Source of the DNA: Burkholderiaceae bacterium
GTDB taxonomy: Bacteria; Pseudomonadota; Gammaproteobacteria; Burkholderiales; Burkholderiaceae_B
Length of the DNA: 43,127 nucleotides
Direction: 5' to 3'
Assembly (NCBI GenBank): GCA_007116135.1
Contig: SKIZ01000123.1
Location: 1-43,127, forward strand
Part shown: positions 29,339 to 38,808 of the stretch, piece after piece
Position numbering within the stretch: the first letter of the stretch is position 1
Layout of the letters: the number at the start of each line of letters is the position of its first letter
Position numbers and translations under genes: made by a program
Notes under the pieces: model-generated
The model's input: the letters and a program-made list of their open reading frames with translations, nothing else
Databases searched by the model: none
What the model was told of the DNA's origin: nothing

Positions 29339-30106
29339 ATGGAGCGGTCTGAATTACTTTCTTGGTTAAACAGCACGCTGGAGCCTGCACGATTTGCCGA
29401 CTATTGCCCCAACGGGCTGCAGGTTGAAGGGGCCAACCAGATCACCAAAATCGTCACTGGGGTGACAGCCAGTCAGGCCTTGATTGCCAAGGCAGTTCAG
29501 GCTAAAGCCCAGGCGATTTTGGTGCATCACGGCTGGTTCTGGCGAGGCGAAGACCCTACAGTCAGGGGCACGCGGCGTCAACGGCTTGCCAATGTCTTGA
29601 CTCACGATCTCAATCTCATTGCGTACCACTTGCCGCTTGATGCCCACCCGCAGTATGGCAATAACGTGCAGTTGGCCAAGGTACTAGGATTGATTGCGCA
29701 TCTCGACGAGAAAGGACAGCCGGTCACAGGAGGGGCAAAAGACCTGGTCTGGTTCGGCAGTCCAAACGAGCCTTTGAGCTTGGGTCAGTTCGTCGCGCGC
29801 ACTGCGCAAGCACTGGGGCGCGAGCCCGTTGTAATCGGTGATCCGAATGCCCCCTGCAGGCGTGTTGCCTGGTGCACCGGTGGGGCGCAAGGGATGTTTG
29901 AGGCCGCCATCGACGCCGGCGTCGATCTCTACATCACCGGCGAGATCTCAGAGCCGCAAGCCCACCTCGCGCGCGAGAGTGGGGTTGCCTTTATGAGCGC
30001 CGGGCATCACGCAACTGAGCGTTATGGCGTCAAAGCGCTGGGTCAGGCGATTGCCGAGCGCTTTGACCTTGAGGTCTCATTTTTCGATATCGATAACCCA
30101 GCCTAG
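29339..30106 (+). CDS. Nif3-like dinuclear metal center hexameric protein
   Basis: '[10 protein letters not shown]', '[10 protein letters not shown]', '[14 protein letters not shown]', '[16 protein letters not shown]'. Confidence 0.95.
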   Translation: MERSELLSWLNSTLEPARFADYCPNGLQVEGANQITKIVTGVTASQALIAKAVQAKAQAILVHHGWFWRGEDPTVRGTRRQRLANVLTHDLNLIAYHLPLDAHPQYGNNVQLAKVLGLIAHLDEKGQPVTGGAKDLVWFGSPNEPLSLGQFVARTAQALGREPVVIGDPNAPCRRVAWCTGGAQGMFEAAIDAGVDLYITGEISEPQAHLARESGVAFMSAGHHATERYGVKALGQAIAERFDLEVSFFDIDNPA

Positions 30107-30582
30107 GACGACGACTTTGGGTTGTTTTTTAACAAATCCCTGATTTCGGACAACAAAACCACATCTTGTGCTGGCGCTTCGGGCTCGCTGGCTTGCTCGG
30201 CGACTTGTTCGGTCTCAAAGCGCTTGCGTGCCGTGTTTACCGCTTTGATCATCCAGAAAATGACAAAGGCAAGCAAGACGAAATTCAAGAGAATCGTCAG
30301 GAAGTTGCCGTACGCAAAAAGGGTGGCACCGGCATTACTGAGCTCGGCGTAGGTGAGAGCACCGGCGTAGTCGGCTGGCTTTGCTAACACTATGAATTTA
30401 TTGGAAAAATCCGCCGATCCACCAATTGCGAAGTTGATCAGTGGCATAACAATATCTTTGACCATGGAGTCGACGATTTTTGAGAATGCTGCCCCAATGA
30501 TGATCCCGACTGCCAAGTCAATAACATTGCCGCGCATTGCGAACTCGCGGAACTCACCTAAAAAGCCTTTTACGGAAGCCAT
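30103..30582 (-). CDS. mscL: Large-conductance mechanosensitive channel
   Basis: From ATG 30582: '[55 protein letters not shown]'. Confidence 0.97.
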   Translation of the reverse strand: MASVKGFLGEFREFAMRGNVIDLAVGIIIGAAFSKIVDSMVKDIVMPLINFAIGGSADFSNKFIVLAKPADYAGALTYAELSNAGATLFAYGNFLTILLNFVLLAFVIFWMIKAVNTARKRFETEQVAEQASEPEAPAQDVVLLSEIRDLLKNNPKSSS

Positions 30583-30628
30583 TGTTTCTCCTTGAAGGTT
30601 TGGTTGTTTATGGCGTTCATCCGGGCGG

Positions 30629-30634
30629 TATAAT
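30629..30634 (+). promoter_or_regulatory. Candidate -10 box (TATAAT) for the petABC operon
   Basis: Consensus TATAAT in the mscL/petA divergent intergenic region; -35 poorly matched. Confidence 0.35.
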
Positions 30635-30699
30635 ATTGGAGAATTGTGTGTTTGTGTCATTTGATAGTCCCGAGGGATGTCGTAACCAAGGATGAAGTG

Positions 30700-31344
30700 A
30701 TGAGTCAGGATTCAAACGTTTACGAAGATGAAGAGGGTGCAGCGCCGCTTGAATTGCCAAATGATCCGCAACGGCGGTTCTGGATTGGCGCGACCTGTGC
30801 CGCTGGTGGCGCTGCTGGTGTTGCAGCCACAGCACCGTTTGTTTTTAGCTTCGCACCTTCGGAGAAAGCGCGTGCCGCTGGCGCGCCTGTTGAGGTCGAC
30901 TTATCGACAATCCCACCAGGTCAGATGCGCACGCTCGAGTGGCGCGGTAAGCCCGTCTGGGTTATCCATCGCACGCCTGAGATGATTGCGGGACTGTCTG
31001 AAGTAAATCGCGATCTGGCTGATCCGAATTCGGAGCGGGCAGGTTATACGCCGCCTTACGCCAAAAATGAATGGCGCTCGCGCAAGCCCGAGTTCTGGGT
31101 TGGTGTAGCGATCTGCACGCACCTAGGCTGCTCACCGACGCCTCGATTTGAGTCTGGCCCGCAGCCGAGCCTGCCAAACGACTGGCAAGGCGGCAGCATT
31201 TGCCCCTGCCATGGTTCGTGGTTTGACATGGCTGGTCGGGTTTATCGCAACAAACCGGCGCCTGACAACTTGGAAGTGCCGCCTTATCAGTACATTACTG
31301 ACTCCCGAATTGTGATTGGGGTCGACGAGGACAACCCCGCTTGA
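30700..31344 (+). CDS. petA: Ubiquinol-cytochrome c reductase iron-sulfur (Rieske) subunit
   Basis: Rieske motifs 'CTHLGCSP' and 'CPCHGSWFD'; start ATG 30700 preferred over ORF-track 30646. Confidence 0.96.
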   Translation: MSQDSNVYEDEEGAAPLELPNDPQRRFWIGATCAAGGAAGVAATAPFVFSFAPSEKARAAGAPVEVDLSTIPPGQMRTLEWRGKPVWVIHRTPEMIAGLSEVNRDLADPNSERAGYTPPYAKNEWRSRKPEFWVGVAICTHLGCSPTPRFESGPQPSLPNDWQGGSICPCHGSWFDMAGRVYRNKPAPDNLEVPPYQYITDSRIVIGVDEDNPA

Positions 31345-31413
31345 TTTATGCATTTGGGGTTATGTACTGATACATGTTTGACATTTCATTGAGAGATTAA
31401 GAGGAGCCGAGTC

Positions 31414-32793
31414 ATGGCTGGCGAGAAGAATGTCGAGACGACGGGTGTGATGGGATGGGTGGATCGCCGTTTCCCGCTGACATCGACGGTCAAGGCGCAT
31501 TTAACCGAGTATTACGCGCCCAAGAACTTTAACTTTTGGTATTTCTTTGGTTCGCTTGCAATGGTGGTGCTGGTCATCCAGATCGTCACCGGTATATTTC
31601 TGGTCATGCATTACAAGCCGGACGCGCAGTATGCGTTTGATTCGGTCGAGTACATCATGCGAGAAGTCCCAGGCGGCTGGTTCATCCGCTATATGCATTC
31701 AACCGGCGCCTCGATGTTCTTTGTCGTGGTTTATTTGCACATGACACGGGCATTGATCTACGGGTCTTATCGCAAGCCGCGCGAACTCGTCTGGATCTTC
31801 GGAGTGGGTATTTTCCTCGCGCTCATGGCAGAGGCCTTCTTCGGATACCTTCTGCCTTGGGGCCAAATGTCTTTTTGGGGTGCGCAGGTCATCGTGAACC
31901 TGTTTGCTGCGGTCCCGTTTATCGGGCCTGAGCTGGCCATCTGGATTCGTGGTGACTACGTAGTGTCTGACGCCACACTAAATCGCTTCTTCGCCTTGCA
32001 TGTCATCGCCATTCCGCTGGTGCTCGTCGGCTTGGTTGCGGCCCACATCATTGCCTTGCACGAGGTGGGTTCGAACAATCCGGACGGTATTGATATCAAG
32101 GAGAAGAAGGACAAATATGGTCGTCCGCTTGATGGCATCCCGTTTCACCCCTACTACACGGTGCACGATATTCTGGGCCTAGCAGGCTTTATGATCATAT
32201 TCATGGCGATTGTCTTTTTTGCGCCGGAGATGGGTGGCTTCTTTATTGAGTACAACAACTTCATTCCGGCTGACCCATTAAAGACGCCCGAGCACATTGC
32301 ACCGGTCTGGTACTTCACGCCCTTTTATTCAATGTTGCGTGCAACCACCGACCCGTTCACCTGGGTGTTGGCCGCAGGATCGGTCATCGCTGCTGGGGTG
32401 TTGTTCTTCAAGTGCAAAGGTCTGGCTAAGATCATCGTCCCGGTCATCTTGATCGCGTTGGCCGTGTCCTTGCGTTTGATCGACGCCAAGTTCTGGGGTG
32501 TGGTTGTGATGGGCGGTGCGGTTGTGTTGCTGTTCTTCTTGCCCTGGCTTGATTACAGCCCAGTGCGTTCGATCCGCTATCGACCGGGTTGGCACAAATG
32601 GATTTACGGAATCTTCTTTGTGAATTTCATCGTGTTGGGATATCTCGGTACGCAAATGCCGTCCGATATCTTTAACCTGTTGTCGCAAATTGGCACGGTC
32701 CTTTATCTGGCATTTTTCTTCTTGATGCCTATCTGGAGTCAGATGGGTGAGTTCAAGCCAGTGCCCGATCGCGTTGTGTTCCATGCCCATTGA
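31414..32793 (+). CDS. petB: Cytochrome b (bc1 complex)
   Basis: 459 aa; 'GWFIRYMHSTGASMFFVVVYLHMTRALIYGSYRKPRELVWI', 'PPEW-like region FTPFYSMLRA'. Confidence 0.97.
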   Translation: MAGEKNVETTGVMGWVDRRFPLTSTVKAHLTEYYAPKNFNFWYFFGSLAMVVLVIQIVTGIFLVMHYKPDAQYAFDSVEYIMREVPGGWFIRYMHSTGASMFFVVVYLHMTRALIYGSYRKPRELVWIFGVGIFLALMAEAFFGYLLPWGQMSFWGAQVIVNLFAAVPFIGPELAIWIRGDYVVSDATLNRFFALHVIAIPLVLVGLVAAHIIALHEVGSNNPDGIDIKEKKDKYGRPLDGIPFHPYYTVHDILGLAGFMIIFMAIVFFAPEMGGFFIEYNNFIPADPLKTPEHIAPVWYFTPFYSMLRATTDPFTWVLAAGSVIAAGVLFFKCKGLAKIIVPVILIALAVSLRLIDAKFWGVVVMGGAVVLLFFLPWLDYSPVRSIRYRPGWHKWIYGIFFVNFIVLGYLGTQMPSDIFNLLSQIGTVLYLAFFFLMPIWSQMGEFKPVPDRVVFHAH

Positions 32794-32809
32794 GCCAGAG
32801 AGAGACGTA

Positions 32810-33661
32810 ATGAAACTGTTTAATAAGCTCCTTGGCGCCATCGCCTTATCCTTGAGTTTTTCGGTGGCCATGGCTGCAGGCGGTTTGGTGCCGCTTGAGA
32901 GAGCCCCGTTTAAGCTTAATGACCAAGCGGCGTTGCAAAACGGCGCCAAAATTTTCGTTAACCACTGTTTGAATTGTCACGGTGCACGCTCGCTGCGCTA
33001 CAACCGGCTAAAGGACATTGGCTTGACCGATGATCAGATTCGCGAGAGTTTGCTTTTCACCGGGCAGCGAGTGGGTGACCCAATGACGATCGCGATGACG
33101 CCTCAGGACGGCACGCGCTGGTTCGGTGCGGCAGCACCAGACCTCTCGGTGATCGCGCGCGCCAAGTCGACCAATGCTGGCCCACCGGGTGGTGATTACA
33201 TTTACACCTACATGCGAACGTTCTATCGCGACACAACGCAGCCCACTGGCTGGAATAACCTGGCCTTCCCCAATGCCGGTATGCCGCATGTGATGTGGGA
33301 CCACCAAGGGCCGCGTGAGATGACTTCGCGTCTGATTCACCGAGTCGAGCGTGATGGTCAAACGGTTTGGGAGCAACTCACAAAAGTCTATGACACCGAG
33401 GGTTATTGGACCGCTGATGTTCAGGTGCTCAACAACTATACTGGCTCGGGTGGTCAATCCTTTTCTTTCAAAGCCCTTGACCCCCAGGCTGCGGCTCAGT
33501 ACGACCGTGACATGGCTGATTTGGCAGCATTCATGACCTGGATGGGCGAGCCAGCGCTGCTCAAGCGCAAGCAAATTGGTGTTTGGGTTCTATTGTTTCT
33601 CGGTATCTTTTTTGTGTTTGCCTGGCGTTTGAATGCCACCTATTGGAAGCACGTCAAGTAG
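32810..33661 (+). CDS. petC: Cytochrome c1
   Basis: Signal peptide, heme motif 'CLNCH', C-terminal TM anchor 'VWVLLFLGIFFVFAWRLNATYWKHVK'. Confidence 0.96.
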   Translation: MKLFNKLLGAIALSLSFSVAMAAGGLVPLERAPFKLNDQAALQNGAKIFVNHCLNCHGARSLRYNRLKDIGLTDDQIRESLLFTGQRVGDPMTIAMTPQDGTRWFGAAAPDLSVIARAKSTNAGPPGGDYIYTYMRTFYRDTTQPTGWNNLAFPNAGMPHVMWDHQGPREMTSRLIHRVERDGQTVWEQLTKVYDTEGYWTADVQVLNNYTGSGGQSFSFKALDPQAAAQYDRDMADLAAFMTWMGEPALLKRKQIGVWVLLFLGIFFVFAWRLNATYWKHVK

Positions 33662-33675
33662 TCGCATTTAACTCC

Positions 33676-33714
33676 GGCCAGCATCGCCCAATGGCGGTGG
33701 CTGGCCTTTTCTTT
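33676..33714 (+). terminator. Rho-independent terminator after petC
   Basis: GGCCAGC...GCTGGCC stem (7 bp, extra CGCC/GGCG inner pairing) followed by TTTTCTTT. Confidence 0.8.
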
Positions 33715-33742
33715 CATCCCCGTATCAGGACGGTACTTCGCC

Positions 33743-34354
33743 ATGATGGTTCTTTACTCCGGCACGACTTGCCCTTTCTCGCACCGTTGTCGATTCGCGC
33801 TGTACGAGAAAGACATGGACTTCGAAGTCCAGGATATTGACTTGTACAACAAGCCCGAAGACATCAGCGTGATGAATCCGTACGGACAGGTACCGATTCT
33901 TGTGGAACGCGATCTGATTTTGTACGAGTCCAACATCATCAACGAGTACATTGACGAGCGTTTCCCGCACCCGCAACTCATGCCGGCCGATCCGGTCATG
34001 CGCGCGCGCACGCGCTTGTTTTTGTTTAACTTTGAGAAAGAGCTCTTTGTGCACGTCGCGCTACTGGAAGATCGCACCGCGCGCGCCGATACCAAGCGCA
34101 TTGACGCGGCACGCGCGGCAATACGCGACCGCTTGTCACAGCTTGCGCCTTTGTTGATGAAAAACAAGTACATGCTTGGTGATGACTTCACCATGCTTGA
34201 TGTGGCAATGGCGCCGTTGCTTTGGCGCCTAGATCATTACGGCATTGAGTTGCCTAAGACTGCCGCACCGATACAAAAATACGGCGAGCGCATTTTCTCG
34301 CGTCCAGCCTATATTGAAGCGCTAACGCCATCTGAGAAAGTGATGCGACGCTAG
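33743..34354 (+). CDS. sspA: Stringent starvation protein A (GST fold)
   Basis: 'MMVLYSGTTCPFSHRCRFALYEKDMDFEVQDIDLYNKPEDISVMNPYGQVPILVERDLILYESNIINEYIDERFPHPQLMP'. Confidence 0.95.
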   Translation: MMVLYSGTTCPFSHRCRFALYEKDMDFEVQDIDLYNKPEDISVMNPYGQVPILVERDLILYESNIINEYIDERFPHPQLMPADPVMRARTRLFLFNFEKELFVHVALLEDRTARADTKRIDAARAAIRDRLSQLAPLLMKNKYMLGDDFTMLDVAMAPLLWRLDHYGIELPKTAAPIQKYGERIFSRPAYIEALTPSEKVMRR

Positions 34355-34370
34355 GTTCGGAGAGACATCA

Positions 34371-34787
34371 ATGGCGGAACGCTCGACCAAGCCTTATCTA
34401 TTGCGTGCACTGCACGAATGGGCCACGGACTGCGGATACACCCCCCAGATCGTGGTTCAAGTCAACGAACAGTGTCGGGTACCGACGGCATTCGTTAAAG
34501 ACAACCAGATCACCCTGAACATTGGTGAGTTGGCCACCGGTGGACTGGTCATGGGTAACGATTACATCGAGTTTCAGGCGCGCTTTGGTGGTAAAGCGCA
34601 TGCCGTGTCTGTGCCGGTTGGCGCAGTAACGGCGATTTATGTCCGTGAAACAGGTGCTGGCATGGGGTTCGAGGTCGAGCACAACGCAACCGAGGCTAGT
34701 GCGGATGCTCAAGAACACGGCGCGCTCGAGCAGCCCGATGAGCCCGATGACTCACCGAAGCGCCCGAGCCTAAAAATCGTCAAGTAG
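34371..34787 (+). CDS. sspB: ClpXP protease specificity-enhancing factor SspB
   Basis: 'KPYLLRALHEWATDCGYTPQIVV', C-terminal ClpX-binding-like tail 'RPSLKIVK'. Confidence 0.94.
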   Translation: MAERSTKPYLLRALHEWATDCGYTPQIVVQVNEQCRVPTAFVKDNQITLNIGELATGGLVMGNDYIEFQARFGGKAHAVSVPVGAVTAIYVRETGAGMGFEVEHNATEASADAQEHGALEQPDEPDDSPKRPSLKIVK

Positions 34788-34838
34788 CGCCGAGGATATG
34801 GCGATAATCTTTTACAATAAGCGTCGTTTTTGTTCAGT

Positions 34839-34914
34839 GCCGGTGTAGCTCAGTTGGTAGAGCAGCGCACTTGTAATGCGAAGGTCGAGGGTTCGACTCC
34901 TTTCACCGGCACCA
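34839..34914 (+). tRNA. tRNA-Thr (anticodon TGT), CCA encoded
   Basis: 76-nt cloverleaf gccggtgtagctcagttggtagagcagcgcacttgtaatgcgaaggtcgagggttcgactcctttcaccggcacca; 7-bp acceptor stem GCCGGTG/CACCGGC. Confidence 0.97.
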
Positions 34915-35030
34915 TTTCTTAGCGGTACAACCTTCAGACATCGTTGACAGTTTGTATCGATCACGCGTCATCGATGGCGGGCCTGCAGGCACGACATCAG
35001 AACGGCAAAGCATGTCCCTGATATGAACCG

Positions 35031-36050
35031 CTAGCTTTGTCTGACTTGCAGTGCGCTCTCGCGCTCAATTCTCAGGGCCGAGGGGCTATAACCGAAAAAG
35101 GCCTTAAAGCTCGCGCTGAAATGGCTCAGCTGAGAGAAGCCCAGCAGACAGGCAATTTCGCTCACGGATTGGCGTGTATCCAGTAGCATCTGATGAGCCA
35201 AAGCCAATCGATGCTCCCGCAGGAACTGCGCCACGCTCATGCCATAGGCTTTTATGAACGATTGGTTCAGTGTCTTGACTGACAGTCCTAGTTTGGAAGC
35301 CAAGTCGGTGACCGATGGGAAGTTGGAAGTCTGCTGTTGAATCAGCTCGAGTGTGGCACGAGCGCGGCATTCCTTTTTGACAGGCTGGCCATGACCTTTG
35401 TTCTCAAAAAATCGAACCAATCCCTCAAGAAATGCCAGTGCCTTGGTTTGTGCATGTAGTTTGTGCAGGGGCCTGCGCAACTGGTAGTCAAAACAATAGG
35501 CCAAGGGTGCAGTTACCGACCGTGGAAGGTGCAGAATCGAGGTTGACGTCTCGGTATGCATGCGCAAAAGATCAGCGATTTCAGGCCCCATGAGTTGCTC
35601 AAGGCTTGATTGACTGGCGCGCATGTAGAGCGCTTCAACAACAGGGCTAGCATCGAACTTTAAAGCGGCGTGTGAGCGGTCACTCCACTGAACCAAAGTG
35701 CTGTCGGGTGCGACATAATGTTCAACCGGGCGCAGATAGTCGTAGCGGGTCAATCCACCGACTTGAACCGAGGTCACAAGTAACGATGGCTCCTTCATAT
35801 CCATGCGAACCACCGCACGTAAGGGCTCTACCCATGCGTGTGTGGCTTGAAACTGAAGGCGCGAGTGGTGCAAAGACACGCCACTTGCCAGATGAATGCT
35901 CGTGAAATAGCCTTTGCCGACTTGTGTCGGAATCGGGTGTTGTACCCAGTAAAGGTCGTCAGTGACATAACGCGCGTTGACCATGGGGTCAGCTAGCGCG
36001 GTATTGCCAATCATCCACTGAACGCTGTATGACTTAAACGGTTTATGCAT
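35031..36050 (-). CDS. AraC-family transcriptional regulator
   Basis: C-terminal double HTH 'VTDLASKLGLSVKTLNQSFIKAYGMSVAQFLREHRLALAHQMLLDTRQSVSEIACLLGFSQLSHFSASFKAFFGYSPSALR'. Confidence 0.94.
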   Translation of the reverse strand: MHKPFKSYSVQWMIGNTALADPMVNARYVTDDLYWVQHPIPTQVGKGYFTSIHLASGVSLHHSRLQFQATHAWVEPLRAVVRMDMKEPSLLVTSVQVGGLTRYDYLRPVEHYVAPDSTLVQWSDRSHAALKFDASPVVEALYMRASQSSLEQLMGPEIADLLRMHTETSTSILHLPRSVTAPLAYCFDYQLRRPLHKLHAQTKALAFLEGLVRFFENKGHGQPVKKECRARATLELIQQQTSNFPSVTDLASKLGLSVKTLNQSFIKAYGMSVAQFLREHRLALAHQMLLDTRQSVSEIACLLGFSQLSHFSASFKAFFGYSPSALRIERESALQVRQS

Positions 36051-36174
36051 CCTAGTTTACCGAAGCGACCATTTGCCCTTAAACATATCGAAATCGCGGC
36101 TGTTCGTCAAAACTAGCCTACTAACTCTTTGTGTGGCGAAATATCTGGTCGCTAAATGGCCTAAAGAGATAAGG

Positions 36175-36216
36175 TTTTCCAAAAAACATAAATCAATATA
36201 AATGTTTTTTAGGAAA
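36175..36216. repeat. AT-rich imperfect inverted repeat (TTTCCAAAAAACAT ... ATGTTTTTTaGGAAA)
   Basis: 14-bp stem with a single-base bulge, ~12-nt loop, in the AraC/sulfurtransferase intergenic region. Confidence 0.65.
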
Positions 36217-36321
36217 CTTTCGTAATAGCCCGGCACGCAAGCCGGACTATCGGAACTGGTCGCATTTGCAATAAGCCAGAGCTGCCATTAATCTGGCTGC
36301 AAGAGACACATAAGGATCATC

Positions 36322-37179
36322 ATGACCTACCAAACATTGATCAGCCCACGAGAGTTGCAGCCCTTATTGGCAAGCCCAACGCCGCCTTTGCTTCTTGATG
36401 CTAGCCATGACCTGTTCGACTCGAAACTTGGCCGTCTCACATATGACACAGGGCATCTGCCCGGTGCGCACTTTGTCTCTATGGAGCGAGACATGGGGGG
36501 GGTGCGCAATGGTCAAAATGGGCGCCATCCCTTGCCATCGCGAGACGATGTGGTGGCCTGGCTCAGGAAACTGGGTGCCAACAATGATCAGCAAATTGTT
36601 GTCTACGACCAGTGTGAGGGCTCATTTGCATCACGCGTCTGGTGGACGATCAAGTGGCTTGGTCATGCCAATGTGGCGGTGCTTGACGGTGGCGCAAGCG
36701 CCTGGCGGGCCGATGGCTTGCCCATGACTCAAGATCAACCGGCGATTCAGGCCGAAGGCGACTTCAGTGACCGCGGGGTGGCGATGCCGACAGTTAGTTA
36801 TGAGGATTTGCTTGAAAACCTCGAGAGCAAAAAATACTTGGTGATCGATGCCCGCTCTGAGGACCGCTTCCGCGGGGAAAATGAAACGTTAGACCCGGTT
36901 GGGGGCCACATCCCCGGCGCCATCAGCCGGTTTTATAAGCACAATCTCAATCCCGACGGTACCTTTAAGTCAATTGAGCAGCTCAAAGAGGAGTTCACAG
37001 CTGCCGCTAGCGGGCGCCAGGCTCAAGCGATGGTCATGCAGTGCGGCTCTGGCGTATCAGCCTGCCACAACCTGTTGGCGCTTGAGCGCATCGGTTTTGG
37101 GGTAGCCCCTTTGTATATCGGCTCATGGAGCGAGTGGTGTTCCCGAGCCGATGCACCGATAGCGACCGGCCCGGCGTGA
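36322..37179 (+). CDS. Rhodanese-type sulfurtransferase (thiosulfate/3-mercaptopyruvate sulfurtransferase-like)
   Basis: Two rhodanese domains; active-site loop 'MQCGSGVSACHNLLAL'. Confidence 0.93.
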   Translation: MTYQTLISPRELQPLLASPTPPLLLDASHDLFDSKLGRLTYDTGHLPGAHFVSMERDMGGVRNGQNGRHPLPSRDDVVAWLRKLGANNDQQIVVYDQCEGSFASRVWWTIKWLGHANVAVLDGGASAWRADGLPMTQDQPAIQAEGDFSDRGVAMPTVSYEDLLENLESKKYLVIDARSEDRFRGENETLDPVGGHIPGAISRFYKHNLNPDGTFKSIEQLKEEFTAAASGRQAQAMVMQCGSGVSACHNLLALERIGFGVAPLYIGSWSEWCSRADAPIATGPA

Positions 37180-37193
37180 GGCGGGCCGGTCGC
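37162..37193. terminator. Perfect 12-bp GC-rich inverted repeat spanning the sulfurtransferase stop codon; possible bidirectional terminator
   Basis: GCGACCGGCCCG-gcgtgagg-CGGGCCGGTCGC; TGA stop lies in the loop; no clear U-tract. Confidence 0.6.
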
Positions 37194-37202
37194 GCCTCGG
37201 GC

Positions 37203-38306
37203 TTAATTTAAGCGGATGAGATTCCAAGAGTCGTTCAGATCGAAGTACTCAATCGCTTTTGCCTCTGGGTCGATTTTTGACATCTCGATGGTTTGTACGG
37301 CGGGATTGCCATGGGTGCGAAGATAGAACACCTGGTTCTTGAGATCTGACACGGCAGCCCAATAGGTGATCTCGTAACCACCGCCGCCGCCACCAAATCC
37401 ACCCTCGCCCAAGCTAATCAGACCAGGCGGAATATCAAAGTTATTCAAGAAATGAAAGGCTGTGGCCACCTGTTGCTCGGTCGTCTTGTCGGTCGGTGCA
37501 TTGCGCGTCATAAAGAACGCTCGAACAAAGCGTGAGGGCGAGGACCAGTCGCCAGGGATCCCCAGAGTGCCGTAGCCTGAGCTCCACGGTGCAATGGTGG
37601 CATTGTCGAGCTTGATGGCCCCGGGTTCCTTGTTGGAGACGGCGGTGTAGTTCCCCAAGTTGTTCAGGTGCCAATTAAAGTGCGGCGCATTGGTCAGCAC
37701 GCTGGTTGGGTTGTCAGATATCTGCATCTCACCACCGATGAACTCAATGACAATGCTCTGGCCACTGGCGTCATGCAAGGTCAAGTGCAGGTCAACGGTG
37801 CCATTGAAGGCTTTTTGTGGTGAACGGTTAACTTTTATTTGTTTAAAACCCTCGCGCGCCTCATCAACGGTGGCAAAGCTCGTCAATGCGTAGACTAGCA
37901 TCTCGTAGGAGGCGATCGATCTCGCCGATTCAGACGGCGCTACTTCCTGATACTCCGTGATGCCAGGGGCGTAGAGCATACCGCCGGCCAAGCCCTTTTC
38001 ATTTAGTCCATCGACGACAATAGGCAGGCCGAGTGCCGATGCGCCAATTACCGCATACTGGCTCGTCCAATGAAGCCCACTGCCAGCCTTGCCGTCAATT
38101 CCCGTGCCTTTCATCGGCAGGTTACGCGGGATCGCAATGCCACGCGAGTCAATGTCCATTCCGAACTCAAGCGTTCGCCCGTAGACAAATCCGCCGTCTG
38201 ACCCGGGCAATAAAAAGCTCGTGCAGGCCTGTGCTGCAGCCGGACCCAACATCATCAACATTGCCATGCAGCTAGCAAGCCAACGCTTGAGTTTTGTGCT
38301 TTTCAT
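37203..38306 (-). CDS. Secreted linear-amide C-N hydrolase, choloylglycine hydrolase / penicillin V acylase family
   Basis: Signal peptide ending AQA before candidate nucleophile Cys 'CTSFLLPGSDGGFVYGRTLEFG', 'GLNEKGLAGGMLY', 'YWAAVSDLKNQVFYLRTHGN'. Confidence 0.9.
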   Translation of the reverse strand: MKSTKLKRWLASCMAMLMMLGPAAAQACTSFLLPGSDGGFVYGRTLEFGMDIDSRGIAIPRNLPMKGTGIDGKAGSGLHWTSQYAVIGASALGLPIVVDGLNEKGLAGGMLYAPGITEYQEVAPSESARSIASYEMLVYALTSFATVDEAREGFKQIKVNRSPQKAFNGTVDLHLTLHDASGQSIVIEFIGGEMQISDNPTSVLTNAPHFNWHLNNLGNYTAVSNKEPGAIKLDNATIAPWSSGYGTLGIPGDWSSPSRFVRAFFMTRNAPTDKTTEQQVATAFHFLNNFDIPPGLISLGEGGFGGGGGGYEITYWAAVSDLKNQVFYLRTHGNPAVQTIEMSKIDPEAKAIEYFDLNDSWNLIRLN

Positions 38307-38383
38307 TTTCTCTCCGAGTCGTCAAATAAAACAACCTGCAGTTTAGGTGAAAATTGTGCAAACACATGCACCAAAGGTCCGAT

Positions 38384-38677
38384 TTAGACCTCCAGTATTT
38401 CTTTGACTCGCGTCAGAACCCAAGTGCACTCAAGAGTGCTTAGGTCAAGCGCGATTTCAGGCAAACCTTGTTCGATGCGCGCTAGCGCATCGGTCATGTC
38501 GATGCCAAGCTGCCAGACTTTGCTTTTCGCTTGTTCGGCTAACAATTGCGCCAAGTCTTCGCAAAGGTCGTGGCGCTGTTCGAGCCAAATGCGACTAGCC
38601 GATGGGCGCGGCTGCGAGGCGCGCGTGTAGATCGCGATAAATGATGCTGGTATGTGAATTTGCCGCTCATCAGTCAT
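38384..38677 (-). CDS. Hypothetical protein (~97 aa)
   Basis: Open reading frame MTDERQIHIPASFIAIYTRASQPRPSASRIWLEQRHDLCEDLAQLLAEQ...; fits the gap between flanking genes; no family recognised with certainty. Confidence 0.65.
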   Translation of the reverse strand: MTDERQIHIPASFIAIYTRASQPRPSASRIWLEQRHDLCEDLAQLLAEQAKSKVWQLGIDMTDALARIEQGLPEIALDLSTLECTWVLTRVKEILEV

Positions 38678-38808
38678 GATCAATCCGTGGCCGCTTTGTT
38701 TGTGAAGGCGTCTTTATCTGGATTCGCTAGGTGATCACCACTGCGCTTAGGTGCTATAAGTTCAGTGTGGTCACAGGCGCAGTTGCCTGGCTTTTTACTG
38801 ATTAAACC

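Noticed and set aside
32329-32949. 206-aa minus-strand ORF antisense to petB/petC
   Set aside because: His/Gln/Asp-rich shadow translation, no domain; overlaps cytochrome b and c1 genes.
34839-34914. tRNA-Thr as an active integration (att) site of a mobile island
   Set aside because: No integrase gene and no second copy of the tRNA 3' end seen in this window; kept only as a weak hypothesis.
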